Positions 1 to 8,107 of a stretch of 64,000 bases of DNA are shown here, piece by piece. The notes beneath the pieces were generated by a model. It was not told the DNA's origin. It ran no database searches and saw only the letters and a list, made by a program, of their open reading frames with translations. The position numbers and the translations under genes were made by a program. Within the stretch, counting starts at the first letter, position 1. Every line of letters starts with the position of its first letter. The DNA is from Actinomycetes bacterium (lineage in GTDB: Bacteria; Actinomycetota; Acidimicrobiia; Acidimicrobiales; Acidimicrobilacustridaceae), in contig JAKOVH010000031.1 of NCBI GenBank assembly GCA_029782145.1, positions 124,001 to 188,000 of the forward strand, written 5' to 3'.

Positions 1-2
1 CA

Positions 3-404
3 GCACGTTCTCTCGCCGACCACCTGGGCGGCTTCGTCGCGGCTGAAGGCACCTTCTCTGTCCATCCGGACCGTCCGCGCGCCGACCGGACCCATCGGTC
101 GGGTTTTCGGTTTGCGGTGGCGCTCGGAGCCAGGGACACCCCGAGCGTCGAGCTGCTGCAGGACTTCCTCGGTGTCGGGCGGGTCCGGCAGTACCCGCGC
201 CGCAAGGAGCACTACGACGACGAGGTGGTGTTCGCGGTGCGGGCGCTCGACGAGCTGACCGGTGTCGTGGTCCCCTTCCTCGACGAGCACCTGCCTCCGT
301 CGCACAAGCGCGAGCAGTACCTCGCCTGGCGCCAGCAGCTGCTGGCCTACGATGCCGAGCGCCCGGCTCGGGCAGGGTGGTCTCGGCGCCGACCAGAGCC
401 GTAG
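3..404 (+). CDS. LAGLIDADG-type endonuclease-like protein, 5' end cut by window edge
   Basis: The reading frame is open from base 3, so the gene begins outside the window. The visible N-terminal part contains LGGFVAAEGTF (bases 24-56), which matches the LAGFIDGEGSF form of the LAGLIDADG helix. The acidic residue usually at its end is kept as the Glu of AEG. Downstream are a region ending FLGVGRV and a C-terminal VVPFLDEHLPPSHKREQYL segment. That arrangement is typical of small one-motif LAGLIDADG proteins common in actinobacterial genomes, which would act as homodimers. The protein ends in a short basic tail. No host intron or intein is visible here, so it may be free-standing. Nuclease activity is inferred from the family only. 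Confidence 0.65.
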   Translation, partial: ARSLADHLGGFVAAEGTFSVHPDRPRADRTHRSGFRFAVALGARDTPSVELLQDFLGVGRVRQYPRRKEHYDDEVVFAVRALDELTGVVVPFLDEHLPPSHKREQYLAWRQQLLAYDAERPARAGWSRRRPEP

Positions 405-470
405 CGTGCCACGGCGCCGGGGAGGCATCTGCCGACGGCCGTCACCGCCGCCTCTCAGTAGCGTGTTGCG

Positions 471-1322
471 ATGGCCAGCGCCGAGGACGACCCCGCTCTG
501 TTTGCCGCGTTGGTGGAGGCGCTCACTTCTCGGTCGACTCAGGAAGCCTTCGAGCGCTTCCAGTCCAAGCTCATCGCGGCGAGCAACACCGTGCGGTCGG
601 GTCCGTTCACCGGGATGAGGCTCCTCGACACCACGTCCTGGGGGAACGTCGCCTCCTATCTCCTCGGCTCCTACGAGCAGGAGCTCCACCCTGCACTCGA
701 GATCCTGCTCATGCGGGGCTACGAGACGGTGATCGACGTGGGCTGCGCAGAGGGCTACTACGCCGTGGGACTCGCCCGCCGCCTGCCCGGGGCTGCCGTG
801 CACGCGTTCGACATCGACGAGGCGGCCCAACGGCTGTGTGCCGAGCTGGCGGTCCTCAACGGGGTGGCTGACCGCGTCGCTGTGGCTGGCGTCTGCGATG
901 CGGGTCAGCTCGAACGACTCATCCACGGCTGCACGCTCGTGTTCGTCGACTGCGAGGGATGTGAGGCGCAGCTGCTCGATCCGACCCTGGCACCTGCCCT
1001 GGCCACGGCCGACCTCATCGTCGAACTGCACGACTTCGTGGACCCCACCATCACCGAGCGGGTGCTCGACCAGCTCGACTCCACGCATCGCATCGAGCTG
1101 GTCGACGTGACCTCGCGCTCGGCCGCCGACTACCCCGAGCTCGCTGGAGAACCAGGGACGGTGGCGTTCAGGGCCCTGTTCGAGGGTCGCCCGACCGACC
1201 CGCACCCTATGCAGTGGGCGGTCATGCGAAGCCGCCAGGACTTCGACGATCGGGCGTCGCCCGCCTTCCCGCCCGTCCAACGCCGCACATGGGGCAGGAT
1301 GACGAGGTGGCGGCGGGACTGA
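471..1322 (+). CDS. SAM-dependent methyltransferase, FkbM-like
   Basis: A 283-aa protein with a class I methyltransferase fold. Motif I is VIDVGCAEGYYAVGLA at residues 87-102. The acidic end of strand 2 is AFDID at 112-116, and the motif IV/post-II region is LVFVDCEGCE at 156-165. The VDCEGCE stretch resembles the VDVEGxE motif of FkbM-type methyltransferases, so an O-methyl acceptor such as a sugar is possible, but the substrate cannot be read from the sequence. The first 70 residues are helical and variable. It stands alone after the LAGLIDADG-like gene, 66 bp downstream, and converges on rsfS. The ATG start is chosen because no better in-frame start with a ribosome binding site lies upstream. 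Confidence 0.65.
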   Translation: MASAEDDPALFAALVEALTSRSTQEAFERFQSKLIAASNTVRSGPFTGMRLLDTTSWGNVASYLLGSYEQELHPALEILLMRGYETVIDVGCAEGYYAVGLARRLPGAAVHAFDIDEAAQRLCAELAVLNGVADRVAVAGVCDAGQLERLIHGCTLVFVDCEGCEAQLLDPTLAPALATADLIVELHDFVDPTITERVLDQLDSTHRIELVDVTSRSAADYPELAGEPGTVAFRALFEGRPTDPHPMQWAVMRSRQDFDDRASPAFPPVQRRTWGRMTRWRRD

Positions 1323-1343
1323 ACCGTATCGACGCCCGGTGTC

Positions 1344-1718
1344 CTACGCGCTCTCGGCGCGCCAGTCGACGACGGGCACGTCGCGCCAGAGCCGCTCGAG
1401 GTCGTAGAACTCACGGGCCTCGTCGAGGAAGACGTGCACGATGAACTCGCCGTAGTCGAGCAGGACCCACTGGGCGACGTCGAGGCCCTCGATCCGCAGC
1501 GGCTTGGGGCCGCCCGCCTCGGCGATCTTCTCCTCGACCTCCTCGGCCAGGGTGCGCACCTGGCGGGTGTTCGAGCCCCCGGTGATGACGAACCAGCCGG
1601 TGATGGCCAGGACCTCGCCCACCTCGAGCACCACGGTGGGCGCGTCGGTCTTGGCCGCGGCGGCCTGGGCGGCGGCCAGCACCCAGCGCAGCGACGACTC
1701 CGCCGTGGGCTCAGCCAC
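1344..1718 (-). CDS. rsfS: Ribosomal silencing factor RsfS (Iojap family)
   Basis: A 124-aa protein of the RsfS/Iojap/YbeB family. The family binds ribosomal protein L14 on the 50S subunit and blocks subunit joining when nutrients are short. Family features visible are an N-terminal helix, VVLEVGEVLAITGWFVI, the GGSNTRQV segment and the C-terminal WVLLDYGEFIVHVF followed by LERLWRD. The chosen GTG start (base 1718) follows a GGGGGAG ribosome binding site and overlaps the last 8 bases of the upstream LCP gene, so translation is probably coupled. A longer frame extends upstream but lies inside the LCP coding sequence. The order nadD-LCP-rsfS is usual in actinobacteria. The length is normal for the family. 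Confidence 0.93.
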   Translation of the reverse strand: MAEPTAESSLRWVLAAAQAAAAKTDAPTVVLEVGEVLAITGWFVITGGSNTRQVRTLAEEVEEKIAEAGGPKPLRIEGLDVAQWVLLDYGEFIVHVFLDEAREFYDLERLWRDVPVVDWRAESA

Positions 1719-3009
1719 CCTGCTCCCCCACCGTGCTCGGCGTCGCCGCCCCGGTTGCCGACGTGCCGGCTGCCTGCAGGTAGTCGTCGCCGAGCACCAC
1801 CGTGAGGTCGGTGGCGGAGTTGGTCTGGTCGCTCTTGACGATCTCACCCACCCCCAGCGCGTCGCGCAACTGCTGGGCCGCGGCCTGGTAGGCGTCGTCG
1901 TAGTACACGAACTGCGTGGTGGCCTGGCCGAACGAGCGGGCGTTGCCGACCACGTCGATCTGGGCGCCGGCGGCGGCGAGGGCGATGGCGGCGGACACGC
2001 CGTTGTCGAGCTTGCCGGTGCCGTCGAGCACGCGCAGCCGGGGCCGGGCGCCCGGCGCGCCCTCGGGGAAGGGGATCACGCCGGCCACCGCCTGGGCCAT
2101 GGCCGTGGCGTCGCCGCGGAACTGCTCGTTGCCCTTGGCGTCCGGCGTGGTCAGCGACACGGGCAGCGTCTCGAACCGCACCTGGTCCGAGCCGAGCGTG
2201 GCCAGGAACCGGCCGAGCCCGGCGTCGGTGGGGATGTTCAGGGCCGGCGCGCCCTTCGAGCCGATCGCCGCCAGCCAGCCCTTCCAGAACGCCTGGAGCC
2301 GCACCATGCGGTTGAGGTCGCTCTCCCGCTCGCCGCGTCCGGACAGGTAGGGCCACACCTGGGCGGCGGTGAGGTCGATCGAGCCCTTCGGGAACAGCAC
2401 GGCCCCGTTCGGGCCGACGACGGGGTCAGGGCTGTTCACGGTGATCGGCGCCGCCGGCCCCACGAGGGAGCTCCAGTCGGCGCTGCGGACGACCTGGGCG
2501 TCGCCGAAGGTCAGGTCGAGGGTGGCGCCCAGGCTGTCGCGCATGGCCTGCAGGCCAAGGTTGTCGTAGATCCATCGCAGCGACAGGTCGCCGGTGGCGA
2601 GCGGCGCCACGGTGCCCGCCGGGACCGTCATCACACCGCCCACGCCGTCGGAGGTGAGCGCCAGGATGGTGACCGAGTCGAGCTTGCCGGCCTCGTCGAC
2701 GCTGACCACCAGGTTCGTGGCGGTGGGCTCGAGGACCGCCTCGTAGCCCGGGGCGCTCGGGTCGGTGACCCGGCGCACGAGCTGGCCGTCGCTGCTGTCG
2801 AGGATCACCCGCAGACCGGCGAAGACCAGGGCCGGGATGGCCAGGGCGAGCACCACGAACGCCGCCGGGTAGCCGAGGCGCCACCACCGTGAGCGACGAC
2901 GTGTCGGGGGCGAGCCGGAGGGAGCGACCGAGGGCGACGGCCCGACGCCGTCGGGGCGGGCGTCGGGGACCTCGTCGGTCGAGGAGGTGGGCGGGCTCGC
3001 GGTGGTCAT
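1711..3009 (-). CDS. LytR-CpsA-Psr (LCP) family protein with LytR_C domain
   Basis: A 432-aa membrane-anchored protein. A Pro/Ser-rich cytoplasmic segment is followed by one membrane helix (AAFVVLALAIPALVFAGLRV, about residues 50-69). Next is an LCP-like domain and then a C-terminal LytR_C domain (RLRVLDGTGKLDNG and following). LCP enzymes attach polymers to cell-wall peptidoglycan outside the membrane. The later LCP signature is partly kept (SGRGERESDLNRMVRLQAF). The usual Ser-Ile-Pro-Arg-Asp segment is replaced by TVPAGT, so the phosphate-binding Arg seems absent and activity is doubtful. The start ATG overlaps the nadD stop as ATGA, and the stop overlaps rsfS. Family assignment is good; function as a ligase is uncertain. 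Confidence 0.78.
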   Translation of the reverse strand: MTTASPPTSSTDEVPDARPDGVGPSPSVAPSGSPPTRRRSRWWRLGYPAAFVVLALAIPALVFAGLRVILDSSDGQLVRRVTDPSAPGYEAVLEPTATNLVVSVDEAGKLDSVTILALTSDGVGGVMTVPAGTVAPLATGDLSLRWIYDNLGLQAMRDSLGATLDLTFGDAQVVRSADWSSLVGPAAPITVNSPDPVVGPNGAVLFPKGSIDLTAAQVWPYLSGRGERESDLNRMVRLQAFWKGWLAAIGSKGAPALNIPTDAGLGRFLATLGSDQVRFETLPVSLTTPDAKGNEQFRGDATAMAQAVAGVIPFPEGAPGARPRLRVLDGTGKLDNGVSAAIALAAAGAQIDVVGNARSFGQATTQFVYYDDAYQAAAQQLRDALGVGEIVKSDQTNSATDLTVVLGDDYLQAAGTSATGAATPSTVGEQGG

Positions 3010-3608
3010 GGGCTGGCGAAACCGTACAACCGACGGTCGCGGATGCAGGTCACCACCCCTGCGGGCACCAGGAAGTCGAGCGGCCTCCCGTCGAGCACGC
3101 GCGCCCGCAGGTCGGTGCTCGACACCTCGACACGGGGGATCTCGACCCGGACGAACGCCCAGCCCTCCGGGGGCGGCGGGCAGACCATCCCCGGCCGGTC
3201 GACGAGGACCAGGCTGGCCAGGGCGGGCAGCTCCTCGGCACGGTCCCAGCTGAGCAGCCCGCCGGCCGCGTCGGCGCCCAGCACCACGAACAGCTCTCCG
3301 CCCGGCTCCGCGGCGGCGAGCTCGCGCAGCGTGTCGACGGTGTAGCTCGGGCCGCCCCGACGCAGCTCCAGGTCGCTCGCCTCGACGCCGTCGAGGCCGG
3401 CCACGGCGGCTTGCACCATGGCCAGGCGATCGGCGGCCGGCGTGACCGTTCGGGTGCCCGTCTTCTGCCACGGGTCGTTGGCGACCACGAGCAGCACCCG
3501 GTCGAGCGCCAGCGCGTGGCGCACGTTGACCGCGGCCAGGAGGTGCCCGATGTGGGGCGGGTCGAACGTGCCCCCGAGCACGCCGGTGCGCGGTCGCGGG
3601 CCGGACAT
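3006..3608 (-). CDS. nadD: Nicotinate-nucleotide adenylyltransferase NadD
   Basis: A 200-aa enzyme that converts nicotinate mononucleotide and ATP to deamido-NAD in NAD synthesis. The nucleotidylyltransferase motif GGTFDPPHIGH lies at residues 12-22. The C-terminal ATP-binding motif is SSTDLRARV, equivalent to ISSTxIR. VVANDPWQK and the RLAMVQAAV segment fit NadD. The frame extends 21 codons further upstream, but this ATG places the GGTFDP motif at the normal distance from the N-terminus. It is the first gene of the nadD-LCP-rsfS unit and is divergent from a sigma-factor gene across a 285-bp intergenic region. Confidence 0.95.
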   Translation of the reverse strand: MSGPRPRTGVLGGTFDPPHIGHLLAAVNVRHALALDRVLLVVANDPWQKTGTRTVTPAADRLAMVQAAVAGLDGVEASDLELRRGGPSYTVDTLRELAAAEPGGELFVVLGADAAGGLLSWDRAEELPALASLVLVDRPGMVCPPPPEGWAFVRVEIPRVEVSSTDLRARVLDGRPLDFLVPAGVVTCIRDRRLYGFASP

Positions 3609-3893
3609 CGCGTGGAAGTCTAGGGGGACCACCAAAACGGGTAGGCAACCTCGCGGTACGCGCTTCATCATGGGCAGTGGGACGCCGATGATGGAGGGCT
3701 GTGCCCAGCCGAACCCCTCGCACCACCTTCCCCCCGGTGACCCAAGTCACCCGGTGGCTGCGGAACAACTCACCCCGCGACTGCGGTTACATCAGTGCAA
3801 TTTTCCCCCGCCGGATCGACGGCGGGTTTCGGGAACGAAGCCAAGCGTACCGGTGCCCCTTCGGGATGCCACCGGATGGAGAGCGAAGCACGC
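3609..3893. promoter_or_regulatory. Divergent promoter region between nadD and the sigma-factor gene, with two inverted repeats
   Basis: This 285-bp stretch has no convincing gene and must hold the promoters of nadD (leftward) and the sigma factor (rightward). Two perfect inverted repeats are visible. GGTGAC-CCAA-GTCACC at 3736-3751 has the look of an operator. CCCGCCG-GATCGA-CGGCGGG at 3807-3826 is followed by TTTC and lies in the presumed leader of the sigma gene, where it could act as an attenuator or a weak terminator. No clear -35/-10 pair could be assigned by eye. Regulation is inference only. Confidence 0.4.
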
Positions 3894-4724
3894 ATGAGCG
3901 ATTCAGTCGGCCAGTACCTCAACGAGATCGGCCTCGTACCCCTCCTCACCGCCGAGGAGGAGCGAGAGCTGTCCCAGATCATCGAGAAGGGCCGCGACGC
4001 CGCGGTCGCCATCGAGCACGGCGAGCGCTCGCCGGAGCTGCGCCGGGCGGTGCGCGAGGCCGCCGCGGCCAAGGACCGGTTCATCCGGGCGAACCTCCGG
4101 CTGGTCGTCAGCGTCGCTCGCCGCTACCCGCTGCCCCCGGGCATGGAGCTGCTCGACCTCATCCAGGAGGGCAACCTCGGCCTCGAGCACGCCGTCGACA
4201 AGTTCGACTGGCGCAAGGGCTTCAAGTTCTCGACCTACGCCACCTTCTGGATCCGCCAGGCCATCGGCCGGGCGCTCGACCAGAAGGCCAGCCTGGTGCG
4301 CCTCCCGGGTGACCGGTCGGCGTCGCTGCGGGCGGCGTTGCGCCAGGTCAGCGGCGACGGCGACGAGCTCGACCCCGAGCACGCCCGCCTGCACCGGCTC
4401 ACCACCCCGACCTCGCTCGACCGCACCATCGGCGACGACGACTCCAACGAGCTCATCGACCTGCTCCCCGACTCCTTGCCCGGGCCCGAGCAGATCGTGA
4501 TGGACCAGGTCGACGAGCAGCTCGTCACCGACCTGCTGTCGGTCCTCGACGCCCGTGCCCGCTACGCGGTCGAGCAGCGCTTCGGGCTGCACGACGGCCG
4601 CAAGCGCTCCTACCGGGAGGTCGGCGAGGAGCTCGGGGTCACCGCCGAGGCCGCCCGCCGGTTGGTCAAGCGGGCCGTCACCGCCGTGCGCGACCAGGCC
4701 GGCGACCGCATCGACGCTGCCTGA
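3894..4724 (+). CDS. Sigma-70 family RNA polymerase sigma factor (RpoD-like, short)
   Basis: A 276-aa sigma factor with regions 1.2, 2, 3 and 4 but no region 1.1. Region 1.2 is VGQYLNEIGLVPLLTAEEE near the start. Region 2 includes FIRANLRLVVSVARRY, LLDLIQEGNLGL and the promoter-melting/-10 stretch KGFKFSTYATFWIRQAIGRAL. Region 4 carries RSYREVGEELGVTAEAARR, the helix-turn-helix for the -35 box. It is much shorter than a housekeeping SigA and looks like an alternative group 2-type factor. Two earlier in-frame ATGs exist (3795 and 3876); the third is preferred because region 1.2 then begins at once. No anti-sigma gene is adjacent. Confidence 0.85.
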   Translation: MSDSVGQYLNEIGLVPLLTAEEERELSQIIEKGRDAAVAIEHGERSPELRRAVREAAAAKDRFIRANLRLVVSVARRYPLPPGMELLDLIQEGNLGLEHAVDKFDWRKGFKFSTYATFWIRQAIGRALDQKASLVRLPGDRSASLRAALRQVSGDGDELDPEHARLHRLTTPTSLDRTIGDDDSNELIDLLPDSLPGPEQIVMDQVDEQLVTDLLSVLDARARYAVEQRFGLHDGRKRSYREVGEELGVTAEAARRLVKRAVTAVRDQAGDRIDAA

Positions 4725-4801
4725 CCGCAGACCCGACCCGTCCCTGACCCCCGCCGAACGGCTTTGCGCCGCCGGCCGGGGGTCCGGCAACGTGGAGCAC
4801 C

Positions 4802-6148
4802 GTGGATACCACCTGGTCCCCTTCGTCCTGGCGGGACCGACCCGCCGCCCAGCAGCCCGAGTGGGCCGATCCCGGCGCGCTCGACGCCACGGTGAAGAGC
4901 CTGGCCACGCTGCCTCCGCTGGTGTTCGCCGGTGAGGCCCGGCGGCTCACCGCCGACCTCGCCAAGGTCGCCGCCGGCGAGGCGTTCCTGCTGCAGGCCG
5001 GCGACTGCGCCGAGTCCTTCGACGCCTTCTCGGCCGACGCCATCCGGGACAAGCTGAAGGTCATCCTGCAGATGAGCGTGGTGCTCATGTACTCCTCGGG
5101 CGTGCCGGTCGTGAAGGTGGGCCGCATCGCCGGGCAGTTCGCCAAGCCTCGCTCCTCGCCCACCGAGACCGTCGACGGCGTCTCCCTGCCGTCGTTCCGG
5201 GGCCACATGGTGAACGACATCGACTTCACCGACGCGGCGCGCGTCGCCGACCCCGAGCGCCTGCTGACGGCCTACCACCAGTCGGCCTCCACCCTGAACC
5301 TGGTCCGCGCCTTCACCAAGGGCGGGTTCGGCGACCTGTCCCGAGTGCACGCCTGGAACCAGGAGTTCGTGGCGTCGAGCCTGGAGGGCCAGCGCTACGA
5401 GGAGGTGGCCTCGGGCATCGAGCGGGCGCTGCGGTTCATGGCCGCCTGCGGCATCGACACCGAGGCCACGCCCCAGCTGCACACCGTCGACGTCTCCACC
5501 AGCCACGAAGCGCTCATCCTCGGCTACGAGGAGGCGCTCACCCGGCGCGACTCGCTCACCGGGGACTGGTACGACTGCTCGGCCCACATGCTCTGGATCG
5601 GCGAGCGCACCCGCCAGCTCGACGGGGCCCACGTGCACTTCCTCTCCGGCGTGGGCAACCCGGTCGGCTGCAAGGTCGGCCCCACGGTCACGCCCGACGA
5701 GGTCGTGGCGCTGTGCGAGGCGCTCAACCCCGACCGCATCCCCGGCCGGCTCACCCTCATCAGCCGCATGGGGGCCGACAAGGTCGAGTCGGCCCTGCCG
5801 CCCCTGCTGCGGGCCGTGCGCGACAGCGGGCACCCCGTCGCCTGGGCGTGCGATCCCATGCACGGCAACACGTTCACCGCGCCGAGCGGGCGCAAGACGC
5901 GCCACTTCGACGACGTCCTCGCCGAGATCGCCGGGTTCTTCGCGGCCCACCGCGAGGCCGGCACCTGGCCTGGCGGGGTGCACATCGAGCTCACGGGCGA
6001 CGACGTCACCGAGTGCCTGGGCGGGGCCGAGGAGATCCTCGACGAGCACCTGGGCACCCGGTACGAGACGATGTGCGATCCCCGGCTCAACGCCCGCCAG
6101 TCCCTCGACCTGGCCTTCCGGGTGGCCGAGCTGCTGCAGCAGCGCTGA
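4802..6148 (+). CDS. aroG: Class II 3-deoxy-7-phosphoheptulonate (DAHP) synthase
   Basis: A 448-aa enzyme of the plant/mycobacterial class II type. It condenses phosphoenolpyruvate and erythrose 4-phosphate, the first step of the shikimate pathway. Visible signatures include WSPSSWR near the start, LLQAGDCAESF, VVKVGRIAGQFAKPRS, the DWYDCSAHMLWIGERTRQLDGAH region, GNPVGCKVGP and CDPMHGNTF. The metal and PEP-binding Cys, His and Arg residues of the family appear present. Length is close to the mycobacterial enzyme. The GTG start follows GGAG at 4794-4797. It stands alone between the sigma factor and sulfite reductase genes. Confidence 0.93.
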   Translation: MDTTWSPSSWRDRPAAQQPEWADPGALDATVKSLATLPPLVFAGEARRLTADLAKVAAGEAFLLQAGDCAESFDAFSADAIRDKLKVILQMSVVLMYSSGVPVVKVGRIAGQFAKPRSSPTETVDGVSLPSFRGHMVNDIDFTDAARVADPERLLTAYHQSASTLNLVRAFTKGGFGDLSRVHAWNQEFVASSLEGQRYEEVASGIERALRFMAACGIDTEATPQLHTVDVSTSHEALILGYEEALTRRDSLTGDWYDCSAHMLWIGERTRQLDGAHVHFLSGVGNPVGCKVGPTVTPDEVVALCEALNPDRIPGRLTLISRMGADKVESALPPLLRAVRDSGHPVAWACDPMHGNTFTAPSGRKTRHFDDVLAEIAGFFAAHREAGTWPGGVHIELTGDDVTECLGGAEEILDEHLGTRYETMCDPRLNARQSLDLAFRVAELLQQR

Positions 6149-6257
6149 GCCGCGCTGGGCGTCGCCCGGTCCACGCCGGCCGCGCTCGGCGTCCGCCCGT
6201 CCCGCCGCCGCGCCGCCACACCCCCACCGGTATTTCCGCATTTTCCGATCGGAGAAG

Positions 6258-6306
6258 TCGACTTTAGGGTGCGACCCCGGCTAGATTCCTGACCTCACAC
6301 GTCAGG
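6258..6306 (+). promoter_or_regulatory. Candidate promoter and operator of the sulfite reductase-cysH operon
   Basis: In the relatively A+T-rich gap before the reductase gene, TCGACT (6258-6263) and TAGATT (6282-6287) are 18 bp apart. They resemble weak -35 and -10 boxes. An inverted repeat CCTGAC-CTCACAC-GTCAGG (6288-6306) begins immediately after the -10 box, where the transcript would start, a position suited to a repressor. The regulator is not encoded nearby. The assignment is pattern-based only. Confidence 0.35.
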
Positions 6307-6337
6307 TTTCAATCCCCTCGGGAACCGGGAGAGCGCC

Positions 6338-8107
6338 ATGGCCGACCTCGTCATCGACGCCGGCACCGCCGCCGACATCGCCAAGTTCGAACAGCAGCTG
6401 GCCCGCTACCTGTCGGGTGAGCTCGACGACGACGTGTTCCGCGTCTTCCGGCTCAACAACGGGATCTACGGCCAGCGCCAGGGCGGCCACAACCAGATGG
6501 TCCGGGTCAAGGCGCCGTACGGGGCCATCACCGCCCAGCAGCTCGACCGGCTGGCCGACATCGCCGAGCGGTACTCGCGCGGATGGGGCCACCTCACGAC
6601 CCGCCAGAACATCCAGTTCCACTACGTCCAGCTCGAGCAGGTGCCCGACGTGCTGCGCGACCTCGCCGGCGTGGGGCTCACCACCCGCGAGGCCTGCGGC
6701 GACACGGTGCGCAACGTGCAGGGCTGCCACCTCGCCGGGGCGTGCCCGTTCGAGATCCTCGACATCTCGCCGTGGGCCGAGGCCACCTTCCGGCACTTCC
6801 TGCGCAACCCCATCGCCCAGCGCATGCCCCGGAAGTTCAAGATCAACTTCTCCGGCTGCAGCACCGACTGCGGCCAGGCGATGTTCAACGACGTCGGGGT
6901 GGTCGCCGCCGCCCGCGCCCGCGACGACGGCACCGTCGAGACCGGCTTCCGGGTGTACGTGGCGGGCGGCCTCGGCGCCAACCCCCACCCGGCGCTCGCC
7001 CTCGAGGAGTTCACCCCCCGCGAGGACCTGCTGCCGACCATCGAGTCGATCCTGCGGGTCTTCGACCAGGCCGGCAACCGCGACAACAAGCTCCGCGCCC
7101 GGATGAAGTGGCTGGTCGACACCCTCGGCTTCGAGGAGGTCCAGCGCCGGGTGCTCAAGGTGCGCCACCTGCTGCTGGCCTCCTCGAGCTGGCCGGGCGG
7201 CATCCCCGAGGAGGTGGAGAAGTTCGGCGACGAGCCCGCCGGCCGCGCCGCCGGGGTGGAGCCCACCGCCATCGGCCAGGGCACCCCCGTCACCCTGCGC
7301 CGGCCCGGCGCCTACGAGCGCTGGGAGGACGCCAACGTGGTGCGGGGCGTCGCCAAGGGCACCGTGTCGGCCTACGCCCACGCCCACCTCGGCGACGTCA
7401 CCGCCACCCAGCTGCGGGGCCTGGCCTCCATCCAGCGCGAGCTCGGGGCCGAGGTGCGCATCACCAACCGGCAGAACTTCGTGTTCCGCGGCCTGTCCGA
7501 GCGCCAGCTGCCCGTCCTGCACGCCCGCCTCGACGCCCTGGGCATGGCCACCCCGGGCGCCGAGCTGGTGCGCGACGTCGTCGCCTGCCCCGGCGCCGAC
7601 ACCTGCAACCTCGCCGTCACCCAGAGCCGCGGCCTCGCCGACGCCATCGGCACCGCCCTGGAGGAGGAGGGCCTGGCCGAGGTCGGTGGCCTGCGGATCA
7701 ACATCTCGGGCTGCACGAACTCCTGCGGCCAGCACCACGTGGCCGACATCGGCTTCAACGGCGCCGAGCGCCGGGCCCACGGCACGTCGGCCCCCGGCTA
7801 CCAGATGCTGCTCGGCGGCTACGTCGGCGAGGAGCGGATCCACTTCGGCGACAAGGCCCTGCGCCTGCCCGCCAAGAACGCGCCCCAGGCGGTCGTGCGG
7901 GTCGTGCGCCGCTTCAACGACGAGCGCACGCCGGGCGAGAGCTTCCGCAGCTGGCTCGACCGCAGCGGCGGGGCCCGGGCCGTCGGCGCCACCCTCGCCG
8001 AGCTCGACCGGTTCCCCACCCCCGAGGAGGGCCCGGACTTCTACGTCGACTACGGAGAGACCGGGCCCTACGTCACCGAGATCGGCGAGTCGGAGTGCGC
8101 CACATGA
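6338..8107 (+). CDS. Assimilatory nitrite/sulfite reductase (siroheme, 4Fe-4S)
   Basis: A 589-aa two-repeat reductase; each half has a ferredoxin-like region followed by a siroheme-binding region. The canonical cluster and siroheme ligands are in the second half: C417-X5-C423 (ACPGADTC) and C459-X3-C463 (SGCTNSC). The ferredoxin-like segments are GWGHLTTRQNIQFHY and VRITNRQNFVFRG. Unusually, the first half also carries a complete set, C130-X5-C136 and C174-X3-C178. Coupling by an ATGA overlap to cysH argues for sulfite rather than nitrite as substrate, reducing it to sulfide for cysteine synthesis. The start ATG at 6338 follows GGGAGAG. Confidence 0.88.
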   Translation: MADLVIDAGTAADIAKFEQQLARYLSGELDDDVFRVFRLNNGIYGQRQGGHNQMVRVKAPYGAITAQQLDRLADIAERYSRGWGHLTTRQNIQFHYVQLEQVPDVLRDLAGVGLTTREACGDTVRNVQGCHLAGACPFEILDISPWAEATFRHFLRNPIAQRMPRKFKINFSGCSTDCGQAMFNDVGVVAAARARDDGTVETGFRVYVAGGLGANPHPALALEEFTPREDLLPTIESILRVFDQAGNRDNKLRARMKWLVDTLGFEEVQRRVLKVRHLLLASSSWPGGIPEEVEKFGDEPAGRAAGVEPTAIGQGTPVTLRRPGAYERWEDANVVRGVAKGTVSAYAHAHLGDVTATQLRGLASIQRELGAEVRITNRQNFVFRGLSERQLPVLHARLDALGMATPGAELVRDVVACPGADTCNLAVTQSRGLADAIGTALEEEGLAEVGGLRINISGCTNSCGQHHVADIGFNGAERRAHGTSAPGYQMLLGGYVGEERIHFGDKALRLPAKNAPQAVVRVVRRFNDERTPGESFRSWLDRSGGARAVGATLAELDRFPTPEEGPDFYVDYGETGPYVTEIGESECAT

